Origin: a bacterium
Lineage (GTDB): Bacteria > Pseudomonadota > Gammaproteobacteria > Burkholderiales > Methylophilaceae
NCBI GenBank assembly: GCA_027310505.1
Contig: DAIDAS010000483.1
Span: 1 to 7,036, forward strand
DNA: 7,036 bases
Direction of reading: 5' to 3'
Below the pieces are notes generated by a model. It worked only from the letters and a program-made list of their open reading frames with translations, did no database searches and was not told where the DNA came from. A program made the translations under genes and the position numbers. Each line of letters opens with the position of its first letter. Positions within the stretch are counted from its first letter, which is position 1. Shown one piece after another: positions 1 through 6,707 of this stretch.

Positions 1-153
1 GCTCAACCCCTGCGCGACATGCAGCAGGCCGTGACCATAGCCATTGGCTTTGACCACGGCCATGACTTTCGAATCAGGCGCATGCCGCCTGGCTACGGCG
101 AGGTTGTGACGCAATGCATCGATGTGGATGGTGGCGAGAATCGGGCGCGACAT
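1..153 (-). CDS. alr: Alanine racemase, N-terminal part (cut by window edge)
   Basis: This enzyme interconverts L- and D-alanine in the cytoplasm using pyridoxal phosphate (PLP), supplying D-alanine for peptidoglycan. The first 51 residues are visible, beginning MSRPILATIHIDALRHNL. They contain the diagnostic PLP-lysine motif VVKANGYGHG, with the Schiff-base lysine at about residue 35, where the family expects it. The remainder lies beyond the left edge. The ATG sits 5 bases after the dnaB stop codon. No good Shine-Dalgarno is placed at the usual distance (a GGCGGAT lies farther upstream, inside dnaB), so translation may be coupled to dnaB. A dnaB-alr pair is a common arrangement in Beta- and Gammaproteobacteria. 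Whether this copy is the biosynthetic or the catabolic (DadX-type) racemase cannot be told from the fragment; the position next to dnaB favours alr. Confidence 0.95.
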   Translation of the reverse strand, partial: MSRPILATIHIDALRHNLAVARRHAPDSKVMAVVKANGYGHGLLHVAQGLS

Positions 154-158
154 GGAGA

Positions 159-1541
159 TTAATACTGATCCGCCCCGAAAGCGCCACCCGCTCCCGCAAA
201 ATTCTCGAAACGGGTATGTTCCCCAAGAAAAGTCAAACGCACGGTACCGATCGGGCCGTTACGCTGCTTGCCGATAATGATTTCGGCAGTCCCCTTGTCC
301 GGACTGTCCGGGTTGTACACTTGGTCGCGATAGATGAACAGGATCACGTCGGCATCCTGTTCGATCGCGCCCGATTCGCGCAGGTCGGACATCACCGGAC
401 GCTTGTTCGGGCGCTGTTCAAGGCCGCGATTGAGCTGTGAAAGCGCCACGACGGGAACATCCAGTTCCTTCGCCAGCGACTTGAGTGCGCGGGAGATTTC
501 TGAAATTTCCGTGGCACGGTTCTCGCCCTGGCGCGTTGCCGACATCAGTTGCAAGTAGTCGATGACGATCAGCCCCAGTTTGCCGCATTGCCGATGCAGC
601 CGCCGGGCACGAGCGCGCACTTCAAGTGCGTTAAGGCCGGCACTTTCGTCGATGAACATGGGCGCATCGTTGAGCTTGCCCAGAGCCGTCGTCAGGCGCA
701 CCCAATCCTCATCTTCCAGGCGGCCGGTACGCATGCGATGCTGGTCCAGACGACCTACGGAGCCGATCATACGCATGGCAAGCTGGGTAGCGCCCATTTC
801 CATGGAGAATACCGCCACCGGCAAACCGGTATCGAGCGCGACGTTTTCGGCAATGTTGAGTGAGAATGCGGTCTTGCCCATGGAAGGACGACCGGCCACG
901 ATGACCAGGTCGCCGGGCTGCAAACCGGACGTCATCGAATCGAGATCGCTGAACCCGGTCGGGATGCCGGTTACGTCGCTGGCATTGTCGCGCTGGAATA
1001 GCTGATCGATGCGATCGGCCACTTGCGGCAGCAGCACCTTGATGTCGACAAACCCCTGCGTGCTGCGCTTCCCGCCTTCGGCAATCTCAAAAATTTTTGC
1101 CTCGGCCTCATCCAGCAGCTGCGCGGCATCCTTGCCCTGCGGGCTGAAGGCGCTTTCGGCAATCCCGGAACCGATCTCGACGAGTTTGCGCATGACTGCA
1201 CGTTCGCGCACGATCTCCGCATAGCGCCGGATATTTGCGGCAGATTGCGTGTTCTGCGCGAGGGCGCCAAGATAAGCGATGCCGCCCACTCCGGCCAACT
1301 GGGCGGTGCTCTCCAGCGACTCGGCAACGGTGACGATATCCGCCGGCTTGCTATGCTCGATCAGGCGGCTGACGTGCTCGTAGATGACACGGTGGTCGTG
1401 ACGATAAAAATCTTCGGCAGCCAGCAGGTCGGCCACCTTGTCCAGCGCCTCATTTTCCAGCAGCAAGCCGCCAAGGACGGATTGCTCGGCTTCAACGGAG
1501 TGCGGAGGGAGCTTGAGGGATGCGAGAGTATCGTCGGCCAT
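159..1541 (-). CDS. dnaB: Replicative DNA helicase DnaB
   Basis: DnaB is the hexameric 5'-3' helicase that unwinds DNA at the replication fork and binds primase and the helicase loader. The protein is 460 residues, normal for the family, and has no intein. The N-terminal primase-interacting domain begins with LPPHSVEAEQSVLGG (residues 11-25). The RecA-like C-terminal domain shows Walker A GRPSMGKT (217-224), the acidic SMEM segment with E248, Walker B LIVIDYLQLM (324-333), the sensor-like VALSQLNR (365-372) and the hairpin KQRNGPIG (425-432), whose R427 matches the arginine finger. An in-frame TTG two codons upstream (1547) would add Met-Gly, but the ATG at 1541 is preferred. Neither start has a Shine-Dalgarno, and a TATAAT lies just upstream (separate entry). 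The family normally follows rplI; here it follows a cupin gene after a 112-base gap and leads into alr. Confidence 0.98.
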   Translation of the reverse strand: MADDTLASLKLPPHSVEAEQSVLGGLLLENEALDKVADLLAAEDFYRHDHRVIYEHVSRLIEHSKPADIVTVAESLESTAQLAGVGGIAYLGALAQNTQSAANIRRYAEIVRERAVMRKLVEIGSGIAESAFSPQGKDAAQLLDEAEAKIFEIAEGGKRSTQGFVDIKVLLPQVADRIDQLFQRDNASDVTGIPTGFSDLDSMTSGLQPGDLVIVAGRPSMGKTAFSLNIAENVALDTGLPVAVFSMEMGATQLAMRMIGSVGRLDQHRMRTGRLEDEDWVRLTTALGKLNDAPMFIDESAGLNALEVRARARRLHRQCGKLGLIVIDYLQLMSATRQGENRATEISEISRALKSLAKELDVPVVALSQLNRGLEQRPNKRPVMSDLRESGAIEQDADVILFIYRDQVYNPDSPDKGTAEIIIGKQRNGPIGTVRLTFLGEHTRFENFAGAGGAFGADQY

Positions 1542-1546
1542 GCCCA

Positions 1547-1555
1547 ATTATAACA
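1547..1555 (-). promoter_or_regulatory. Candidate extended -10 promoter element of dnaB
   Basis: Reading the minus strand, TGTTATAAT is a perfect extended -10 element (TG, one base, TATAAT). It ends 5 bases before the dnaB ATG. No convincing -35 hexamer lies 16-18 bases further upstream, which is tolerated with an extended -10. With the usual 5-8 base discriminator, transcription would start at or within the ATG, giving a leaderless or nearly leaderless mRNA. This fits the absence of a Shine-Dalgarno. The hexamer could also be a chance match, with dnaB read from the cupin promoter. The sequence match is certain; function is inferred. Confidence 0.4.
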
Positions 1556-1653
1556 GGTAGAACCGCCCGGATATCGACCTCAACAACCCGCCTTCCGCAT
1601 CAACTGCCAACTCCCGCCCCCGGCCAGGGAGGCGGCCTGCATCTCAAAACCGG

Positions 1654-1929
1654 TTATCCCAGCTGATAATGCTTACGCAACGGCTTCTTGACTTCCCAGG
1701 TACATGACATGCCCGCCGGGAATGTCACCAGATCGCCTGCACCGAAAGCTACCGGCTCACCACCCTTGGGCGTCACGACGACCTCGCCTTCAAGGATATA
1801 AGCGACCTCCACTTCACCGAAAGTCCAGGGAAATACCGAAACCTCCTTCGACCAGGTCGGCCAACGGTTTACGCCCAGCATATTCAGCCTGCCGCCATCC
1901 GGGTTATGTTCAACAATGATCTTGCTCAT
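1654..1929 (-). CDS. Small single-domain cupin protein (DUF861/Cupin_3 type)
   Basis: A 91-residue protein that is almost wholly one cupin beta-barrel. It resembles the Cupin_3 (DUF861) group that includes small stand-alone cupins and the EutQ/ureidoglycine aminohydrolase-like fold. Visible landmarks are WPTWSKEVSVFPWTF (23-37), the first cupin strand motif EVAYILEGEVVVTPKGG (41-57) and the second motif GAGDLVTFPAGMSCTWEV (63-80). The histidines that bind metal in classical cupins are not present in either motif: glutamates and a tryptophan stand in their place, as is common in this subfamily, so metal-dependent catalysis is doubtful. The start is the ATG at 1929, with AGGAG nine bases upstream; an earlier in-frame ATG at 1962 lacks this. 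The gene is divergent from the large c-di-GMP enzyme and lies 112 bases upstream of dnaB on the same strand. The substrate and role are unknown. Confidence 0.85.
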   Translation of the reverse strand: MSKIIVEHNPDGGRLNMLGVNRWPTWSKEVSVFPWTFGEVEVAYILEGEVVVTPKGGEPVAFGAGDLVTFPAGMSCTWEVKKPLRKHYQLG

Positions 1930-1938
1930 TTGCCTTTT

Positions 1939-1943
1939 CTCCT
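1939..1943 (-). promoter_or_regulatory. Ribosome binding site that fixes the cupin start
   Basis: On the minus strand AGGAG lies nine bases before the ATG at 1929. It sits inside the reading frame that would run from the upstream ATG at 1962, so it supports the shorter 91-residue protein over a 102-residue form. Confidence 0.75.
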
Positions 1944-1980
1944 GAGGGTCACTCCCAACCAAAACACCTGCTATCCTGAC

Positions 1981-2011
1981 TTGGCAAGCGTTACCGGATG
2001 GATGGTAAACT
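1981..2011 (+). promoter_or_regulatory. Tentative promoter of the PAS-GGDEF-EAL gene
   Basis: TTGGCA at 1981-1986 (5 of 6 matches to the sigma-70 -35 box) and TAAACT at 2006-2011 (4 of 6 to the -10 box) are separated by 19 bases, which is longer than ideal. A start near 2018 would give a leader of roughly 75-80 bases containing the inverted repeats at 2038-2070. On the opposite strand TTGAAA (2018-2013) is a possible -35 for the cupin gene, but its -10 partner is poor. The two promoters would therefore overlap or lie back to back. The evidence is weak. Confidence 0.25.
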
Positions 2012-2037
2012 GTTTCAATAAGGTGTTCCAGCGAGAG

Positions 2038-2054
2038 CCAGTCGCTCCGACTGG
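2038..2054 (+). repeat. Inverted repeat / hairpin in the leader of the sensor gene
   Basis: CCAGTCG at 2038-2044 and CGACTGG at 2048-2054 are a perfect 7-base inverted repeat around CTC. Allowing one mismatch, the pairing extends to 10 bases per arm (2035-2057). It lies about 24 bases before the ribosome binding site of the PAS-GGDEF-EAL gene. No run of T follows, so it is not an intrinsic terminator. It could be a protein operator or a stable element of the mRNA leader; which one is not decided by the sequence. Confidence 0.55.
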
Positions 2055-2070
2055 ATCACTAATTGATCAC
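2054..2070 (+). repeat. Second small repeat: GATCAC direct repeat with nested inverted repeat
   Basis: GATCAC occurs at 2054-2059 and again at 2065-2070, an 11-base period close to one DNA helical turn. The same stretch reads as an inverted repeat, GATCA-CTAAT-TGATC (2054-2068). It abuts the first hairpin and ends seven bases before the purine-rich AGGGGGAG ribosome binding site. Helical phasing and symmetry suit a dimeric regulator site, but short matches of this size also occur by chance. Confidence 0.4.
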
Positions 2071-2095
2071 AGGTTGCAGGGGGAGATGAGTTCGC

Positions 2096-5000
2096 ATGAC
2101 AACAATCCTGGACCCACATGAGGGCCAGTCCGCGCTGCTCGCCGTCGTAGATGCCTGCCCGCTACCGATAGCACTGAACGACCATGAACTGACTATTAGG
2201 TTCGTCAACACGGCATTCGTCCGCACATTCGGTTATACCCTGCAGGACGTCCCCACACTGACCGACTGGTGGATCAAGGCTTATCCTGACCCTCTCTACC
2301 GCCAGCAGGTGTCCAAGGCCTGGCAATCCCATGTCGAAACGGCAATGCGGGACAACGTCCAGTTTACCCCCGTCGAGGCCGTGATCCATTGCAAGAACGG
2401 CGAATCGAAAACAGCCATGGTCAGTGCAGCGCCCCTGGAGCATGGCTTTGGAGGGTTGCACCTGGTCATCCTGATTGACATCTCCGAGAAAATCAAGGCC
2501 TCCAGGGCGCTTGCGGACGCCCACCGCCTGCTGCAGTCAGTGGTCAACACCATCCCGATGCGCGTATTCTGGAAAGATCGGGAATCCCGCTATCTCGGCT
2601 GCAACACGCTTTTTGCCAGAGACAGCGGCAAGAACATGCCCATCGAGCTCTTGGGAAAAGACGACTTCGCGCTCGCCTGGAAGGACCAGGCCCCCCTGTA
2701 CCGTGCCGACGACAAGGCGGTCATGGATTCTGGCGTACCCAAAATCGGCTTCGAAGAGCCGCAAACGGCGCCAGACGGCCACAATATCTGGCTGCGCACC
2801 TCTAAAGTCCCTTTACGCAACACCGCCAATGAAGTCGTCGGCATTCTCGGCATCTACGACGACATCACCGAGCTCAAGACCAAGACCGCAGAACTGCGCC
2901 AGGCAGAAGATCGTTACCATCAGCTGTTCGACGCCAGCCCGGTACCGCTCTGCGTGATAGATAATGAAACCATGGCGTTTCTCGCCATCAACGACGCCGC
3001 GCTACGTCAGTATGGCTATACGCGCGAAGAATCGAAAGACAAGACACTCAAGGACATTTTTTTCGAGGAAGACTTCCCCAAGCTCGAGAAATTTCTTGCC
3101 GTACGCATGCGCCACCCCGAGTTCGTAGCCAACACCCTGGTGCGGCATCGCAAGAAAGACGGCTCTGAAATATGGCTCGAAGTCAGTGCGCATTCCCTGA
3201 TCTTCGAGGGGCGGCCAGCCCGTATCTTTCAGGGCTATGACGTCACGCGCCGCAAGCATGCCGAAGAAGACCTGCAACTCACCAAAACGGCCATCGACAG
3301 AAGTAAAAGCGCCTTTTTCCGGATTTCGCCGGACGGCGTCATCCAGTACGTCAATGAATCTGCTTGCCTGAGCCTCGGATATACCCGTACGGAACTGATC
3401 GGCAAACGGCCATGGGATTTTGACCCGGACTTTTCAAGCGACGCTTGGCCCGCCATGTGGAAAGAGCTCAAACGCAACAGAATCATTCACATCGAGGGCC
3501 GCCACCGCCGCAAGGATGGCACGATTTTTCCCATCCTGATCACGGGCAACCACATCCGGGTGGGCAATGCAGAATACAGCTTCACCTTCGTCCAGGACAT
3601 TACCGAACGCAAGGCCGCCGAAGCCCAGTTACGGCAAGCCGAAGCACATTATCGGCTTCTGTTCGAAGCCAATCCGGTGGCCATGGCGATCTACGATACA
3701 GAGACCCTGACTTTCCGGGCAGTCAACGATGCGGCCGTTGACCAGTACGGCTATTCGCACGACGAATTCCTGCAGATGCCTGCGCAGCAGATTTTTGCAC
3801 TGGAAGAACTTCCGCGCGTGAAAAAATACATCGAAGACGAGCTCGGACATACACCGCGCCCCGCTTCATCTACCTGGAAGCACCGACGCAAGAATGGCAG
3901 CATCTTCTGGGTACAATTGACGGGCCATACGCTTGAATATATGGGTAGACCCGCGCGCATGGTGCTGGCGCAGGATATCACCGAGGTCAAGAGATCAGAG
4001 TTGCGCGAGCATGCACGTAGCGAAGTGATGGAACAGCTGGCCAAAGGCGCGCCGCTGAATCAGGTACTCGAAACCATTGCACTGAGCGTCGAACAGGAAA
4101 ACCCGTCCATGCTGTGCAGCATACAGCTGCTGGACGATACCGGGAAATACCTCCAGACCGGCGCCGCACCCAGCCTGCCAGACTTCTACAACAAGGCCAT
4201 TCACGGACTCAAGGTCGGGCATGGGGTTGGCTCCTGCGGCACCGCGATTTTCACCGGAGAGCGCGTCATCGTCGAGAATATCCAGACCCATCCCTACTGG
4301 GCTCCATACAGGGAAGTCGCCGCCCGTGCGGCACTAGGCGCCTGCTGGTCGAACCCCATCCTCTCGTCAAAGGGCAAGATCATCGGCAGTTTTACGATCT
4401 ATCATCACGAACGATGCACGCCAACGGCGACAGATATCGAATTGATCGAGCATTCGACCTATCTGGCGGGGGTTACCATCGAACGCAGCCTCGCCAGCGA
4501 AGCCCTGAAACTGGCATCGCTGGTCTACCAGAACAGCAGCGAGGCGATGACGGTCACAGACGCCGAAAACCACATCATTGCCATCAACCCCGCATTCACC
4601 AGGCTGACCGGATACGTACTCGATGAGGTCCTTGGCAAGGATCCAAGGATGTTGAGCTCCGAACGGCAGGACGACGTTTTCTATCAGGCAATGTGGCAAT
4701 CCATCAACGCCACCGGCCAATGGCAGGGCGAGATCTGGAACAAGCGAAAAGACGGGCAGGAATATGCCGAGTGGCTGACCATCAACAGCATTTACGGCGA
4801 TGATGGCAAAGTACATCGCCGGGTCGCGCTGTTCTCTGACATCACCGACAGAAAACGGACTGAAGCGCTGATCTGGAATCAGGCCAACTATGACACCCTT
4901 ACCCAGCTGCCCAATCGCCGGCTGTTCCACGACCGGCTGGATCAGGAAGTCAGGAAATCACATCGCGACCAGAAACTTCTGGGCTTGCTGTTCATCGACC

Positions 5001-6178
5001 TCGACCGATTCAAGGAAGTCAACGACACGCTGGGCCACCACATGGGGGATGAACTCCTGATCCAGGCCGCGCAACGTATCAAGCAATGCGTACGCGAATC
5101 CGATAGCGTTGCTCGCCTGGGTGGCGACGAATTCACGGTCATCCTGCCCAGCCTGACGGATGTATCGGATATTGGGCAGGTCGCCCAGAACATCATCGAT
5201 GCCCTGTGCCGGCCTTTTCACCTTGGAGACGATCACGCCTACATTTCCGCCAGCATCGGGATCACGGTCTACCCGGATGACGCCGAAAGCGTCGAAAACC
5301 TGCTCAAAAACGCCGACCAGGCGATGTATGCCGCCAAACACGCCGGTCGCAACCGCTACAGCTACTTCACCCCTTCCATGCAGGAAGCCGCCAACCTGCG
5401 CATGCGGCTGGTACGCGACATCCACCACGCCCATGCGGCAGGCGAGTTCATGCTCTACTTCCAGCCCATTGTCGATCTTGCGAGCGGCCGCATCTACAAG
5501 GCCGAGGCACTGCTCCGATGGCAACATCCGCAACAGGGCTTCATCAGTCCGACCGTGTTTATTCCGATCGCTGAAGATACCGGCCTCATTCACGACATCG
5601 GCAGCTGGATATTCGAGGAGTCGATTCGCCATCTCAAGCGCTGGCGCAATCGGTACGACAACAATTTCCAGATCAGCATCAATAAATCGCCCGTGCAGTT
5701 TCGTGCCGAGGGACGTGTACACGAGAACTGGATCGACCATCTGCAGCAGGAGGGGCTCAGCGGCAGCAGCATTGTCATCGAGATCACCGAGGGCTCGCTG
5801 CTGAATGCCGATACCAGCATCAACGCCAAACTGCTCATGTTCCGCGATGCGGGGATTCAGGTCGCCATCGATGATTTCGGTACCGGTTATTCGTCGTTGT
5901 CCTACCTTAAAAAATTTGACATCGACTATCTCAAGATCGACCAGTCTTTCGTGCGTAACCTGGGGGTCGACAGCAGCGATCTGGCCCTGTCTGAGGCCAT
6001 CATCGTCATGGCGCACAAACTGGGTCTGAAGGTTATCGCGGAGGGCGTCGAAACCGAATGCCAGCGCGACCTGTTGAAATCCATCGATTGCGATTATGCA
6101 CAGGGATACCTGTATTCCAGGCCCATTCCTGCAGATCAGTTTGAGCATATGCTGGAAAAGCAGCACAAAGCTGAATAA
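2096..6178 (+). CDS. Soluble multi-PAS/GAF sensor with GGDEF and EAL domains (c-di-GMP cyclase/phosphodiesterase)
   Basis: This 1,360-residue protein is predicted to make and/or break the second messenger cyclic di-GMP. Domains in order: PAS1 (about 11-133), PAS2 (143-261), PAS3 (270-388), PAS4 (393-507), PAS5 (515-633), GAF (645-797), PAS6 (805-920), GGDEF (928-1090) and EAL (1100-1353). Each PAS ends in a DIT/DVT/DIS-type signalling motif at D128, D256, D382, D501, D627 or D915. The cyclase has DTLTQLPNR (933-941), FIDLDRFKEVND (966-977), the GGDEF signature (1009-1013) and an inhibitory-site RESD (1000-1003) at the correct spacing. The EAL domain keeps EALLRW (E1137), N1196, EITE (E1229), DDFGTGYSS (1259-1267), KID (1280-1282), EGVE (1315-1318) and Q1336. 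Both activities therefore look possible. There is no signal peptide or transmembrane segment, so the sensed signal is probably cytoplasmic; no LOV cysteine motif was seen. The ATG at 2096 follows AGGGGGAG by ten bases. The gene stands alone on this strand, divergent from the cupin gene and convergent with rplI. Confidence 0.96.
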   Translation: MTTILDPHEGQSALLAVVDACPLPIALNDHELTIRFVNTAFVRTFGYTLQDVPTLTDWWIKAYPDPLYRQQVSKAWQSHVETAMRDNVQFTPVEAVIHCKNGESKTAMVSAAPLEHGFGGLHLVILIDISEKIKASRALADAHRLLQSVVNTIPMRVFWKDRESRYLGCNTLFARDSGKNMPIELLGKDDFALAWKDQAPLYRADDKAVMDSGVPKIGFEEPQTAPDGHNIWLRTSKVPLRNTANEVVGILGIYDDITELKTKTAELRQAEDRYHQLFDASPVPLCVIDNETMAFLAINDAALRQYGYTREESKDKTLKDIFFEEDFPKLEKFLAVRMRHPEFVANTLVRHRKKDGSEIWLEVSAHSLIFEGRPARIFQGYDVTRRKHAEEDLQLTKTAIDRSKSAFFRISPDGVIQYVNESACLSLGYTRTELIGKRPWDFDPDFSSDAWPAMWKELKRNRIIHIEGRHRRKDGTIFPILITGNHIRVGNAEYSFTFVQDITERKAAEAQLRQAEAHYRLLFEANPVAMAIYDTETLTFRAVNDAAVDQYGYSHDEFLQMPAQQIFALEELPRVKKYIEDELGHTPRPASSTWKHRRKNGSIFWVQLTGHTLEYMGRPARMVLAQDITEVKRSELREHARSEVMEQLAKGAPLNQVLETIALSVEQENPSMLCSIQLLDDTGKYLQTGAAPSLPDFYNKAIHGLKVGHGVGSCGTAIFTGERVIVENIQTHPYWAPYREVAARAALGACWSNPILSSKGKIIGSFTIYHHERCTPTATDIELIEHSTYLAGVTIERSLASEALKLASLVYQNSSEAMTVTDAENHIIAINPAFTRLTGYVLDEVLGKDPRMLSSERQDDVFYQAMWQSINATGQWQGEIWNKRKDGQEYAEWLTINSIYGDDGKVHRRVALFSDITDRKRTEALIWNQANYDTLTQLPNRRLFHDRLDQEVRKSHRDQKLLGLLFIDLDRFKEVNDTLGHHMGDELLIQAAQRIKQCVRESDSVARLGGDEFTVILPSLTDVSDIGQVAQNIIDALCRPFHLGDDHAYISASIGITVYPDDAESVENLLKNADQAMYAAKHAGRNRYSYFTPSMQEAANLRMRLVRDIHHAHAAGEFMLYFQPIVDLASGRIYKAEALLRWQHPQQGFISPTVFIPIAEDTGLIHDIGSWIFEESIRHLKRWRNRYDNNFQISINKSPVQFRAEGRVHENWIDHLQQEGLSGSSIVIEITEGSLLNADTSINAKLLMFRDAGIQVAIDDFGTGYSSLSYLKKFDIDYLKIDQSFVRNLGVDSSDLALSEAIIVMAHKLGLKVIAEGVETECQRDLLKSIDCDYAQGYLYSRPIPADQFEHMLEKQHKAE

Positions 6179-6202
6179 GGCGGATTCTGGAGGAGCACCA
6201 AT

Positions 6203-6233
6203 AAAAAAGGGCTGCCGAAGCAGCCCTTTTAAT
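6203..6233. terminator. Bidirectional intrinsic terminator between sensor gene and rplI
   Basis: AAAAGGGCTGC (6205-6215) and GCAGCCCTTTT (6220-6230) form a perfect 11-base-pair stem. Read on the minus strand, for rplI, the loop is UUCG closed by C-G, an exceptionally stable tetraloop, and the stem is followed by six U residues. Read on the plus strand, the stem is followed by TTTTAATTT, also suitable for termination. It lies 26 bases after the stop of the plus-strand gene and 15 bases after the rplI stop, so it insulates two convergent genes. Confidence 0.92.
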
Positions 6234-6245
6234 TTCCGAACCAGC

Positions 6246-6695
6246 TTAGTGTTCGCCGAGTACGGATACGGTGATATCAACCACCACGTCGCTATGCGGT
6301 GCAACGCTAACCGGATGATCGCCAATGGTCTTCAGCGGACCGTTCGGCATGCGGATCTCAGACCTGTTCACTTCAAAGCCTTGCGCGTTCAGCGCTTCAG
6401 CAATGTCGTGATTGGTAACGGAGCCGAACAGACGGCCATCGACGCCGGCCTTTTGGGTAATCTGCAGCATGAAGCCAGCCAGCTTTTCAGCACGGGCTTG
6501 CGCAGCAGCCAGGATTTCGGCCTGCTTCTTTTCCAGCTCGGCGCGCTTGGCGGCAAATTCAGCCTTGTTGGCTTCGGTCGCACGCTTGGCCTTGCCTTGC
6601 GGGATCAGGAAGTTACGGCCGTAACCGTCCTTGACCTTGACGATGTCGCCCAGGGTACCCAGGTTGGTCACTTTTTCCAGAAGAATCACTTGCAT
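6246..6695 (-). CDS. rplI: 50S ribosomal protein L9
   Basis: L9 binds 23S rRNA at the base of the L1 stalk and helps maintain reading-frame fidelity. The protein is 149 residues, matching the E. coli length. The conserved N-terminal rRNA-binding domain starts MQVILLEKVTNLGTLGD and includes GYGRNFLIPQGKA (24-36). It is followed by the long charged connecting helix, rich in Ala, Glu and Lys (about 41-74), and a C-terminal domain with GRLFGSVT (87-94) and RMPNGPLKTIGDH. The start ATG at 6695 is preceded by GGAGAA, which abuts the rpsR stop codon (TAAGGAG) twelve bases upstream. It is the last gene of the priB-rpsR-rplI group and ends just before a strong terminator. Confidence 0.98.
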   Translation of the reverse strand: MQVILLEKVTNLGTLGDIVKVKDGYGRNFLIPQGKAKRATEANKAEFAAKRAELEKKQAEILAAAQARAEKLAGFMLQITQKAGVDGRLFGSVTNHDIAEALNAQGFEVNRSEIRMPNGPLKTIGDHPVSVAPHSDVVVDITVSVLGEH

Positions 6696-6707
6696 GTTAC
6701 GTTCTCC

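Noticed and set aside
1023..1553. A 176-codon plus-strand open frame opposite the dnaB N-terminal half
   Set aside because: It is antisense to conserved DnaB sequence and looks like no known protein; it is a by-product of codon bias in dnaB.
1542..1653. A terminator or small gene between the cupin gene and dnaB
   Set aside because: The only symmetry is a GGCC...GGCC pairing without a T run, and no plausible short reading frame with a ribosome binding site is visible.
1930..2095. A c-di-GMP riboswitch in the sensor gene leader
   Set aside because: The characteristic conserved GEMM core and tetraloop-receptor elements were not seen; only simple short hairpins are present.
2086..2121. A possible 11-codon upstream reading frame (ATG at 2086) overlapping the start of the sensor gene
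   Set aside because: Its ATG directly abuts the GGAG of the ribosome binding site, too close for normal initiation, while the ATG at 2096 has proper spacing. A regulatory overlap is possible but nothing else supports it.
2096..6178. A LOV-type blue-light sensor among the PAS domains
   Set aside because: None of the six PAS domains contains the flavin-binding NCRFLQ-like cysteine motif.
4958..6325. A 455-codon open frame on the minus strand opposite the GGDEF-EAL region
   Set aside because: It lies antisense to an unmistakable catalytic domain, crosses the terminator and the rplI 3' end, and its translation matches no recognisable family. Long antisense frames are common opposite GC-rich genes.
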